Below, one piece after another: positions 44,398 to 53,000 of a stretch of DNA of 64,000 nt (the first letter of the stretch is position 1; each line of letters begins with the position of its first letter). Made by a program: the position numbers and the translations under genes. The DNA comes from Fluviicola chungangensis (lineage in GTDB: Bacteria > Bacteroidota > Bacteroidia > Flavobacteriales_D > Crocinitomicaceae), in NCBI RefSeq assembly GCF_007558725.1, contig NZ_VLPL01000003.1, positions 580,731-644,730 of the forward strand, given 5' to 3'. The notes below the pieces were generated by a model, which was not told the origin of the DNA, did not search any database, and saw only the letters and a program-made list of their open reading frames with translations.

Positions 44398-47300
44398 ATG
44401 CGCAAAAACCAGTTTTTAGTTGTATTCTTTTTCGTGTTTTCGATGAGTTTCGGATTCGGCCAGTTGGCCAGTTTCAGGAATTTCTCCGTAGAAAACGGAT
44501 TGGGTCAATCACAAGTATATTGTTCGCTTCAGGATCATAAAGGATATTTGTGGTTCGGAACACGAGGCGGCGGTCTATCGCGTTTCGACGGTCAGAATTT
44601 CGAATCGTTCACCGATAAGCAGGGATTGATCAATAATTACATTTACTCTTTGCACCAGGGACGAGATAAAGTACTGTGGGTTGGGACAAATGATGGATTA
44701 TCCAAATACAATGGAAAAGAATTCAGAACGATCAAAGTGCCTCGTTTTGAAAATCATTTTGCTGTTTTTAATGTAGCTGAAGATCCTTTCGGTCATATTT
44801 GGTTAGCAACCAATCATGGAATTTTCACCGTTTATGGCGATTCAATCCGCTCACTGAATAATACATTGGGAATCGGGGAAAGAACTGTGAATGCCATCTT
44901 TTTTGATAAATCGGGTGAATTGTGGTTTGGGACAGGGAACGGACTCTTTTCTGCGAAGCGGAAAGATGGAATCGGAAGCTGGAATGTGACCGATCATGGA
45001 AAGCGGAGCCGTGTCATGAAAAATGCGATTACCTGCATTACAGAAGACCAGCAAGGGGCAATCTGGATCGGGACTTATGGTGATGGTGTGTATGTTTACA
45101 ACCGGAAGGACTATTTCAGAATTGACCTGAAACGTGAACTCTATAAACAAACGGTATTCGATATTTTAATCGATGAGAATCAAACTGTTTGGCTGGCAAC
45201 ACTCAATCTGGGGTTGGTCCAGGTGGATCGAAAAACCAAAGAGTTTACAATGTACAGCGAGCGAAACGGATTGGGAAATAATCACGTTCGATCGGTTATA
45301 AAAGATACCTGGGGTGATTTGTGGATCGGAACTTCCGGCGGCGGGGTTTCGCAGTTTGCCGGGAAATTGTTTACACATTACTCAACGAGTTCCGGTTTGG
45401 GAGGAAACTTCATCTATTCGATCTTTAGGGATCATTCCGGAAAATTGTGGTTTGGAACGGCTCAAAACGGAGTAAGTGTTTTGGATGGAGGAAACTTTTC
45501 CCAGCATAATCTTCAAAATGGTTTCGAAGCTGTAAAAGTGAAAGCAATTTCGGAAGATCACGATGGGTTGATGTATTTCGGGACGGAAGGACAAGGAATA
45601 GGAATGCTTTCTGCCGGTGGATTCAGCTGGATAGATCCTACGCACAAATATTACGTGCGCCAAATGGTTTGTGACAGTAAAAACCGCTTGTGGGCTGCGA
45701 CTTCCGGCTCGGGATTGGTTTGTATCACAGACCAGGGTAAAACGGTGAAAGTGCTGACTGTTCGGGAAGGAGTGATCCACATGCGCCTGACATCCGTTTA
45801 CGTGGACAGCCGCGGATTGGTTTGGTACGGATCGGAATCTGCGGGATTGGCCTGTTATGATCCGGAAACGGGGACAAGCAGGGTTTTAACGAAGATGAAC
45901 GGATTGAGTTCGGATGCGATTCGTTCCATCGTTGAAGATTCACAGGGCCGTATTTGGGTCGGAACCGCAGGATCGGGAATCAATTGTGTTTCGGTTGGCT
46001 CTAAATTGAAAGTGATCAAGAAGATCAGCATTCAGGAAGGATTGCATTCGTCAAATGTGTATTTGATGGTATTCGATCTGCGGGGAAACTTGATTTTAGG
46101 TTCGGAATCCGGATTGGATGTGATCGATCTCAATGAAAGCCTGGAAGTCAAAAGCATCCGTCATTATGGGAAAAGTGATGGGTTTTTGGGGGTGGAAACC
46201 TGCCAAAACAGTGTTTGGAAAGATAAAGACGGGAAAATTTGGTTTGGAACAATCAACGGAGCGAGCTGCTACAACCGATCGAATTTGCAATTGAACAAAA
46301 CAGCTCCCATTTTGAGTATTTTAGATGTACAATTGTTTTATGAGTCATTGAGTACAAAAGGCTTTGTAAATAACATGCTTCCCTGGAATAGTTACCGGCC
46401 CTTTGATTTGGACTATGATCAAAACCACCTGAGCTTTATTTTCAAGGGAATTAATCTGAAGAACCCGGAAGGGGTGGAATATTCCTGGAAAATGAGCGGC
46501 TTCGAAAATAAATGGTCACCATGGACCAAAGACCAGCGGATTACCTATTCGAATATGTCGCCGGGAAAATATGTGTTTTTATTGCGCTCCCGGAATGAAG
46601 ACGGTTTTATCAATCCAACTCCCGAACGCATCGAATTTACGATAGCTGCTCCGTTTTGGAAAACCACCTGGTTTATTTTGATCGAGATTCTTGCCGGGGT
46701 TTTGCTCCTTTTGGGAATAGTTCAGTTCCTGACCAAGCGTGTCCGTACAAAAGCAAAAGCAGCGCAAAAAGAGGCGGAATTTGCCCGCAACTTATTAGAA
46801 TTGGAACAAAAAGCCCTGCGTTTGCAGATGAATCCGCATTTTATTTTCAATGCATTGAACTCTATTCAAGGCTTGATCGGTACCGAAAATGAAACAAAAG
46901 CACGGTATTACCTGGCGAAATTTTCCCGCTTAATGCGCCAGATTTTGGACAATTCCCGAAATGCAACCATTTCCCTGGAAGAAGAAATTTCGACATTGGA
47001 AAACTACCTGTTAATTGAGCAGTTCTGTAACGGCCACCGCTTCGAATATGAGATTATTGCCGATTTGGAAACGGAATCAAGTTTCATTCAAATTCCGCCG
47101 ATGTTGATTCAGCCTTTCGTGGAAAATGCGATCAAGCATGGATTCAAGTACGATGCGGATGATTCCCGTAGAGGGAAAATTACTTGCTGGTTTAAAGAAG
47201 AAGACGATGGAATTACCTGTGTGATCCGGGATAATGGAATCGGGAGGGAAGCGGCTGCTAAAAACCAACAGGCCAGCAACGACCCACATGTTTCGCGCGG

Positions 47301-47433
47301 TTTTAATGTCACGAAAGAAAGATTGGATTTGTTGAGTGCCAATTCGAACGGACATCAGGTAAGAATTGTAGATTTGTACGACGACAACGGAACTGTTATC
47401 GGAACGGAGGTTCAACTTTTTATACCCTTGTAA
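44398..47433 (+). CDS. Propeller sensor histidine kinase (LytS-type)
   Basis: About 1011 residues from the ATG at 44398 (the TTG just before it is less likely). A signal peptide leads into two-component regulator propeller repeats to about residue 640, with many WxGT units such as GYLWFGTRGGGLSRFDG and RIWVGTAGSGINC. A Y_Y_Y domain (about 680-745, VEYSWKMSGFENKWSPW) and one membrane helix (about 753-775) follow. The kinase part has the LytS-type LRLQMNPHFIFNALNSIQG phospho-acceptor region and an HATPase domain (LIQPFVENAIKHG, IRDNGIGREAA). It senses a periplasmic signal and passes it to the LytTR regulator, whose ATG follows its stop directly. In gut Bacteroides such sensors often bind glycans, but this one lacks a PUL-type neighbourhood. 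Confidence 0.93.
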   Translation: MRKNQFLVVFFFVFSMSFGFGQLASFRNFSVENGLGQSQVYCSLQDHKGYLWFGTRGGGLSRFDGQNFESFTDKQGLINNYIYSLHQGRDKVLWVGTNDGLSKYNGKEFRTIKVPRFENHFAVFNVAEDPFGHIWLATNHGIFTVYGDSIRSLNNTLGIGERTVNAIFFDKSGELWFGTGNGLFSAKRKDGIGSWNVTDHGKRSRVMKNAITCITEDQQGAIWIGTYGDGVYVYNRKDYFRIDLKRELYKQTVFDILIDENQTVWLATLNLGLVQVDRKTKEFTMYSERNGLGNNHVRSVIKDTWGDLWIGTSGGGVSQFAGKLFTHYSTSSGLGGNFIYSIFRDHSGKLWFGTAQNGVSVLDGGNFSQHNLQNGFEAVKVKAISEDHDGLMYFGTEGQGIGMLSAGGFSWIDPTHKYYVRQMVCDSKNRLWAATSGSGLVCITDQGKTVKVLTVREGVIHMRLTSVYVDSRGLVWYGSESAGLACYDPETGTSRVLTKMNGLSSDAIRSIVEDSQGRIWVGTAGSGINCVSVGSKLKVIKKISIQEGLHSSNVYLMVFDLRGNLILGSESGLDVIDLNESLEVKSIRHYGKSDGFLGVETCQNSVWKDKDGKIWFGTINGASCYNRSNLQLNKTAPILSILDVQLFYESLSTKGFVNNMLPWNSYRPFDLDYDQNHLSFIFKGINLKNPEGVEYSWKMSGFENKWSPWTKDQRITYSNMSPGKYVFLLRSRNEDGFINPTPERIEFTIAAPFWKTTWFILIEILAGVLLLLGIVQFLTKRVRTKAKAAQKEAEFARNLLELEQKALRLQMNPHFIFNALNSIQGLIGTENETKARYYLAKFSRLMRQILDNSRNATISLEEEISTLENYLLIEQFCNGHRFEYEIIADLETESSFIQIPPMLIQPFVENAIKHGFKYDADDSRRGKITCWFKEEDDGITCVIRDNGIGREAAAKNQQASNDPHVSRGFNVTKERLDLLSANSNGHQVRIVDLYDDNGTVIGTEVQLFIPL

Positions 47434-48177
47434 ATGATCAGAGCAGTAATTATTGATGATATCGAACAGGCACGTATTACTTTCAGAAAAGACCTGGAGG
47501 TTTATGCTCCGGATATTGAAGTGGTCGGTGAAGCTTCCGGAGTAGTAGAAGGAGCCAAACTATTGAAGCATACGAAGATTGATATTTTGTTCCTGGATAT
47601 TCAGATGCAGGACGGGTCGGGCTTCGACTTATTGGACATTTTACCGGAAATTCCGTTCAAGATCATTTTCATCACAGCCAGTGATGCGCATGCCATTAAG
47701 GCTTTCCGTTATGCAGCCATTGATTATTTATTAAAGCCGGTTGATCCGGATGAATTGACGGAAGCGTTGAAAAAGTTCCGCAGCCACAATCACAATGAGC
47801 AGGACAATTACCGCTTATTGAACGAATCGTTGAAACAAAGCCATAAAGTACAGGAACGATTGGCCTTGCATGCCCAGGATAAAATCCACATTGTGCAAAT
47901 TGCAGATATCATTCGCTGTGAAAGCAATGTAAATTATACGGAATTCTTTTTCAGGGATTCGAAACGGATTGTGGTATCGAGAACGCTAAAGGATTTCGAA
48001 GATATTTTGGGTGAATTGGGCTTTTTCCGGGTGCATCAATCCCATTTGGTGAACACGAAAATGATCCGGGAGTTTGTAAAAGTAGAAGGCGGGCATCTGA
48101 TCATGTCGGATGGAAAAATGATCCCGGTTTCTACACGGAAGCGGGCTGATGTGGTGAAGATGCTGGAACAGCTTTAA
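47434..48177 (+). CDS. LytTR-family response regulator
   Basis: 247 residues. The receiver domain (about 1-120) has the acidic pair IIDDIE, phospho-acceptor Asp55 in ILFLDIQM, and the Thr/Ser and Lys positions in FITASDAHAI and LLKPVDPDE. A LytTR DNA-binding domain (about 140-247) follows: IVQIADIIRCESNVNYTEFFF and FFRVHQSHLVNTKMI. Its ATG directly follows the stop of the propeller histidine kinase, so the two form a cognate pair. LytTR regulators bind paired direct repeats. I did not find a convincing site in front of pbpC or the kinase. Confidence 0.94.
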   Translation: MIRAVIIDDIEQARITFRKDLEVYAPDIEVVGEASGVVEGAKLLKHTKIDILFLDIQMQDGSGFDLLDILPEIPFKIIFITASDAHAIKAFRYAAIDYLLKPVDPDELTEALKKFRSHNHNEQDNYRLLNESLKQSHKVQERLALHAQDKIHIVQIADIIRCESNVNYTEFFFRDSKRIVVSRTLKDFEDILGELGFFRVHQSHLVNTKMIREFVKVEGGHLIMSDGKMIPVSTRKRADVVKMLEQL

Positions 48178-48187
48178 CGCCATTATT

Positions 48188-48375
48188 CCTACTTTTTTCC
48201 GAGGCAAAAAAAGTAGGCAAAAATGCCTTTTTCCCAATTACAGCCTTCAGCCAACCAGCCTGTTCGGACCTATCCACGGAAAGGCGGAATCAGGATTCAA
48301 AATGCTATCCCGCAGTGTTTGAAAAAAACTACTGCCGGGATAGCACTTTCCGGGATTGGTAACCGAACAGGCTGG
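48188..48375. repeat. Nested-hairpin element, copy 1
   Basis: A short hairpin CCTACTTTTTT (48188-48198) / AAAAAAGTAGG (48207-48217) is followed by a large nested stem. Its outer arms are CCAGCCTGTTCGG (48255-48267) and CCGAACAGGCTGG (48363-48375). The middle arms are CGGAAAG (48277-48283) and CTTTCCG (48346-48352). The inner arms are TGCTATCCCG (48303-48312) and CGGGATAGCA (48336-48345), with a CAGT/ACTG stem inside them. It lies between the convergent LytTR gene and the first DUF962 gene. Copy 2 is 845 bases downstream. Confidence 0.8.
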
Positions 48376-48461
48376 CCGTCACTTCTACCGAACGTCCTGA
48401 AGGTCGGGTGTCATTTGGTAGATTCTGTAAAATTTTCACTGTCGAGTAATTGGGGGGGGAG

Positions 48462-48926
48462 CTATTTCCCTCCGAACCACTTATCTAAAATCCACGCGGG
48501 ACCAATCAATAGAAATTGCAAATCTTTGAAGAACGAAGGTTTTTTTCCTTCGATTTGGTGTCCGTAGAACTGTCCGATCCAGGCAACCGCAAAAATAATG
48601 AGAGAACTCAGCCACAAAGGACCGATCATTGAAAGGTAGAAATTACCGATTACACAGATCGTTGAGAAGATCAAAATGTAAAAAGCCATTTTCCAGGATA
48701 AACGCAGGTAGAAATAGAGTACAGGAATTAAAGCCACAACAGCCCAGTTTACATACAAGAAATTATCCGAATGCACGAGTGAAATCAATCCGCGGTTAGG
48801 AATACTCATTAATAGTCCGATCACCGAAAAGAAGATCGCCGGAACGCAGATGTAATGAATCTGCTTGTTCGTTGCATTTTGGTGACTGACCGAATATTCC
48901 GCAAACCATTCCTCGAGTGTTTTCAT
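48462..48926 (-). CDS. DUF962 / Mpo1-like membrane protein, copy A
   Basis: 154 residues with four membrane helices. The conserved N-terminus EEWFAEYSVSHQNATNKQIHYICVP contains the family's H-N-x-x-N-x-x-xH pattern, and the C-terminus has AWIGQFYGHQIEGKKPSFF. Yeast Mpo1, in the same family, is an Fe(II) dioxygenase that alpha-oxidises 2-hydroxy fatty acids. The two His-containing loops are kept here, so a related fatty-acid or lipid oxidation is plausible but unproven. It differs from copy B at few residues (for example SMIGPLW against SMTGPLW, and ILDKWFGG against ILDNWFGG). It is convergent with the LytTR gene. Confidence 0.88.
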   Translation of the reverse strand: MKTLEEWFAEYSVSHQNATNKQIHYICVPAIFFSVIGLLMSIPNRGLISLVHSDNFLYVNWAVVALIPVLYFYLRLSWKMAFYILIFSTICVIGNFYLSMIGPLWLSSLIIFAVAWIGQFYGHQIEGKKPSFFKDLQFLLIGPAWILDKWFGGK

Positions 48927-49032
48927 GGATGTGTTTTGAAAACAAGTTACGAAATGAGGATTGCTTTTGCAATAGTAAAATCAGTGTTTCCTCGGTAGAT
49001 TTTAATAATACACAATAATTCCCCTTTGTTCT

Positions 49033-49220
49033 CCTACTTTTTTCCGAGGCAAAAAAAGTAGGCAAAAATGCCTTTTTCCCAATTACAGCCTTCAGCCAAC
49101 CAGCCTGTTCGGACCTATCCACGGAAAGGCGGAATCAGGATTCAAAATGCTATCCCGCAGTGTTTGAAAAAAACTACTGCCGGGATAGCACTTTCCGGGA
49201 TTGGTAACCGAACAGGCTGG
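49033..49220. repeat. Nested-hairpin element, copy 2
   Basis: Almost identical to the element at 48188-48375. The outer stem arms lie at 49100-49112 and 49208-49220, and the short hairpin at 49033-49043 / 49052-49062. It sits between the two DUF962 genes, downstream of copy B and upstream of copy A. The gap 48927-49305 holds only this element and the copy A promoter region. Confidence 0.8.
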
Positions 49221-49305
49221 CCGTCACTTCTACCGAACGTCCTGAAGGTCGGGTGTTATTTAGTAGATTCTACAAAATTTTCACTGTCGAGTAATTGGGG
49301 GGGAG

Positions 49306-49770
49306 TTATTTTCCTCCAAACCAGTTGTCCAGGATCCATGCCGGACCGATCAACAGGAATTGTATGTCTTTTAGGAATGACGGTTTTTTACCTTCTAGTT
49401 GATGTCCGTAGAACTGCCCGACCCATGCAACGGCAAAAATAATGAGAGAGCTCAGCCATAGAGGACCGGTCATTGAAAGGTAGAAATTACCGATTACACA
49501 GATCGTTGAGAAGATCAAAATGTAAAATGCCATTTTCCAGGATAAACGCAGGTAGAAATAGAGTACAGGAATTAAAGCAACAACTGCCCAGTTTACATAC
49601 AAGAAATTATCGGAATGCACGAGAGAGATTAATCCGCGATTGGGAATGCTCATTAATAATCCGACCACCGAAAAGAAAATCGCCGGCACACAGATATAAT
49701 GAATCTGCTTATTCGTGGCGTTTTGGTGACTGACCGAATATTCTGCAAACCATTCTTCGAGTGTTTTCAT
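49306..49770 (-). CDS. DUF962 / Mpo1-like membrane protein, copy B
   Basis: 154 residues from the ATG at 49770. The frame extends 26 codons further to 49848, but copy A has the same internal start and the extension is not conserved. It matches copy A throughout, including the His motif HQNATNKQIHYICVP and the C-terminal GPAWILDNWFGGK. Most nucleotide changes are silent, which suggests both copies are under selection rather than one decaying. It probably arose by tandem duplication together with the hairpin element downstream of it. Confidence 0.88.
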   Translation of the reverse strand: MKTLEEWFAEYSVSHQNATNKQIHYICVPAIFFSVVGLLMSIPNRGLISLVHSDNFLYVNWAVVALIPVLYFYLRLSWKMAFYILIFSTICVIGNFYLSMTGPLWLSSLIIFAVAWVGQFYGHQLEGKKPSFLKDIQFLLIGPAWILDNWFGGK

Positions 49771-49877
49771 GGATGTGTTTTGAAAACAAGTTACGAAATA
49801 CCCCTTTCCTTTGCAATAAAAATCAGAGGTTACCCGGTTAATTTTCAATTATTCGTAATGATTCCCCTTTGTTCTCT

Positions 49878-49993
49878 TACTTTTTGAAAGCCCAAAAAGT
49901 AGCAAAAGAGCCAGCTTCGTCTTCATCCGCTGTCGCGGATTATTGCCTACTTTTTCTGCCTTGGAAAGAGGCCGAAAAGCGGGTGAAGACGAA
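49878..49993. repeat. Third hairpin element of similar design
   Basis: A short hairpin TACTTTTTG (49878-49886) / CAAAAAGTA (49893-49901) is followed by a long stem TTCGTCTTCATCCGC (49916-49930) / GCGGGTGAAGACGAA (49979-49993), with one G-T pair. The loop contains a further CCTACTTTTT block. It has the same two-part layout as the elements at 48188 and 49033, but a different stem sequence. The gap 49771-50089 holds this element and the terminator at 50051. Confidence 0.7.
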
Positions 49994-50050
49994 ACAGCGA
50001 CAAACGTTAGTGCGAAAGCTGTAAGGTAAGTAGGATAAAGAGATTTGACT

Positions 50051-50080
50051 AAAAGGCTGTCCAATTCCGGACAGCCTTTT
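50051..50080. terminator. Terminator after the alpha-2-macroglobulin gene
   Basis: Perfect 12-bp stem AAAAGGCTGTCC (50051-50062) and GGACAGCCTTTT (50069-50080), loop AATTCC, 10 bases beyond the minus-strand stop codon. Confidence 0.85.
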
Positions 50081-50089
50081 CGCTAATTA

Positions 50090-53000
50090 TCAGGATGATT
50101 TAGGTTGTTTCACAATTTTCGTCACCTCCACCCAGCGGCCTTTTTCCTGGGCATTGACCGAATGATCGTACATCGCTTCCGAGAATACAGCCGGCAGGTA
50201 AAATCTTCCCAAATACGAGGCGTTCAGCTGGATTTTAAAGATTTTGGTTTCATTCGGCGCCAGTTTGAAATAACTGTACACCCGGTCGTCGCGGTAATCC
50301 TGGTAATCAATGTTCGGAGTACTTTCTTCATCGTACAAGCGCGCATTGTGGATTTCCCAACCGCTCGGCATAATCTGGTTCAAAGCCATTTCGCGGTAGA
50401 ACTGATCTTTGGTAGGATTCTTCAGTTTGACTTCCATGATAAAATCCGTTCCCTGGGTAATTTTGGAAGGATCAATCGAAACACCCGATAAGTTGGTGTA
50501 ACTGATGGTCATATCCAGGTTGCTTCGGATCTTTTTCTCCTTGCCGATCTGCGGTACTTTTTTCGTGCAGAAAGTCACATAGATCTTTTTCGAAGAGGTA
50601 TTGCGAACTGTTAAACGTTTCAGTTTCGTTCCATCGGCTTCCGTATAATTTTTCGTGATCATGCATTTGGAAGAAGTAACCTTTTCGGAATTAACCTCAA
50701 ATTGTAAGTTTCCGTTGTTCTTCAGTTTCCCGCTTGTGAGAGCAAGAATGCAATAACCTGCTTCCTGTGTACTCAACCACTGGTTCGATTTCAAAACGTC
50801 TGTGATTTCCTTTTCCAGTTGGTCTGTAGATTTGGAATCGATCATCAATCCTGCTTCCAGGTTCATGGCTTTGTCGCGCAGGGTAGAACAGTAGGAATAA
50901 CTGTATTCGCGGTAAGAAACCGGAGTGAAAGGTAAGTTTCGTGTCATTTGTTTAGCCAAATCCTTTTGACCTGCCAGGTAATAAGCTGCTGCCAATCGCC
51001 ATTTTGCAGTAACTCCCAGTTTGCTGTTTTCTTTCAGTCGGTTCATGGCTCCCAATTCCGGTTTTCCGGCTAAAGCCAACGTATACAAACGGTAAGCCTG
51101 GATCAATTGGTGCGATTCTTCCGCGTGATTGTAATATCCCTGGTAGGAATCTGCTGTCCAGTTATTTGCTTCGTTTTTCTGGTATTCCATCCAGCGCGAC
51201 TTCAAATTTGCAGGAAGTGTGAACCCATGTTGTTCGGCTTCGATCATGAAATGTCCGGCGTAATTGGAGCCCCAATCACTGGCTTCCCGGTTGCCTGGCC
51301 AATAGGCGAAACCACCTTCGTATTGCTGGAAACTCTGGTACCTGATCAGGGCAGCTTTGATGTTTGCCGACATTTCTTTCTTTTCTTTTTCACTGAACTG
51401 CATGACATCCATGGCAAAAAGCTGCGGAAACACGGCTGAAGTGGTCTGTTCAATGCATCCGTGCGGGTAATTGATCAGTTCGTCCATGCGTCCGCTGAGA
51501 TTGATAGAGCTGAACTGACTGGTCTCCAGAGAATAGGAGTGAGAACCGGTAATTCCATCTTGTTCCATCGTGAAACTGGCAGTAGAACCGGGCTCAATCA
51601 CTTTGGTCTCACTTTCCAATACCTGCGGATTCGGACTGCGGACATCGACCTCAAATTCCTGGGTTGCCGTTTCCGCTCCCGATTTTGCAAAGATCTTGAT
51701 TTTGGCGATGCCTAATTTGTTCGCGACTTTCAGTTCGAAGTTCACGATCTGATCTCCTTCTGCAGTAAATTTGATTCCCTGGTTTTTGGCACCGTTTACA
51801 GCCAGTAGGTCGTTGCAGCTTACCTGGACATCGACGTTTTTAATATTGTCTTTCATAGCGAAAACGTCTACCGGAAGTTGAATGGTCTCGCTTGGACCAA
51901 TTACACGAGGTAAAGTTCCGAGAACCATCAACGGTTTCTTGATGGTGACCGTTTCTTCGGCATTTCCGAATGCTGTTGCGGAGTGAGCTACGACCATTAC
52001 GCGGACGGATCCGATGTAAGTTGGAAGTTCAACCTGGTGGGTTTTGGAAGATCCTGCCGGTAAAACAAAAGGTCCTAAGAAATGCACCATCGGTTTGAAA
52101 CGATTGGCTTTCGGACCTGCACCATCGTCTGCTGATCCGTCCCCACCAATACTCAACAAACGGTTCAACTTCCCAGAATATGCTCCGATCACATAATCAT
52201 ACATGTCCCACGTTTTGATTCCCAATGCTTCTTTTGCGTAGAATGTATTCCAGGGATTCGGTGTTTGGAAGCGCGTCAGGTCCAATAAACCGTCATCGAC
52301 AATTGCCAATGTGTAAGTCATTCCTTTGCCATTTTTTTCGGAAACGGTGACTTTAGCCGTTGATTCTGGCCGCCACTCTTTTGCTGCAGCAATTTCAGGA
52401 TGGAGGTGCGTTGCCGGATCATCCACGATAATGGGAACAATTCCATACATGCGTATCGGCAAATCGTTGGTTGTGGCACTGTGCGGCTGGATCAAACTAA
52501 CGTGAACGTACGCATTCGGAGCCATGTCTTCTGTGGTTTCGAAGGAACAGGTTGTTTCGCCTTTGATGGTGTTGACCCAGAATTTCTTCACAATCTTCGT
52601 GCGCGTTTCAACCGATATCAGGGCTTTACCCGAAGCAGGAGAAGGAATGCTCAGTTTCACGATTTCACCTTTGACATAGCTTTTCTTATCGGTAGAAAAG
52701 TTCAACATGGAAGCATATTCGTTGTTTTTTTGGTTCCCGCGGCTCCAATAAGGAACATCGATGGAAATGATTTTTCCGGCTTGGTGGAAACCTTCTTCAT
52801 CGGTCACAGTGACTAAAAACCGACCGTAATCTGTGGCGTTGAGTCCGAATTGGAAGGCTGTTTTTCCGCTCGAAGCATTCAGCAGGGAATCGTAAACGAG
52901 CATGTTTCCGTTGCGTGCCATAAAGTTTCCAAGGTCGTCATCACCGCTTTCGTACCACCATCTCCATTCCATGCGGTAAATCTTCACACGGATTTTGGAA

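Larger units (their letters stand above)
48187..49876. repeat. Two tandem ~845-bp units carrying a DUF962 gene
   Basis: Unit 1 (about 48187-49031) and unit 2 (about 49032-49876) match through the hairpin element, the DUF962 gene and its upstream region up to an ATTCCCCTTTGTTCT block. The offset is 845 at the hairpins and 844 in the genes, because a G-run near the 3' end of the gene has eight G in unit 1 and seven in unit 2. The upstream parts (about 48950-49020 and 49795-49855) are the most diverged. Confidence 0.85.

Noticed and set aside
48223..48567. Open frame beginning MPFSQLQPSANQPV, found again at 49068
   Set aside because: It runs through the nested-hairpin element and into the DUF962 gene on the opposite strand. 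The two copies diverge in frame after the G-run, so it is not a conserved protein.
48187..49876. Composite transposon around the DUF962 genes
   Set aside because: There is no transposase or target-site duplication, and the repeats are direct tandem units rather than terminal inverted repeats.
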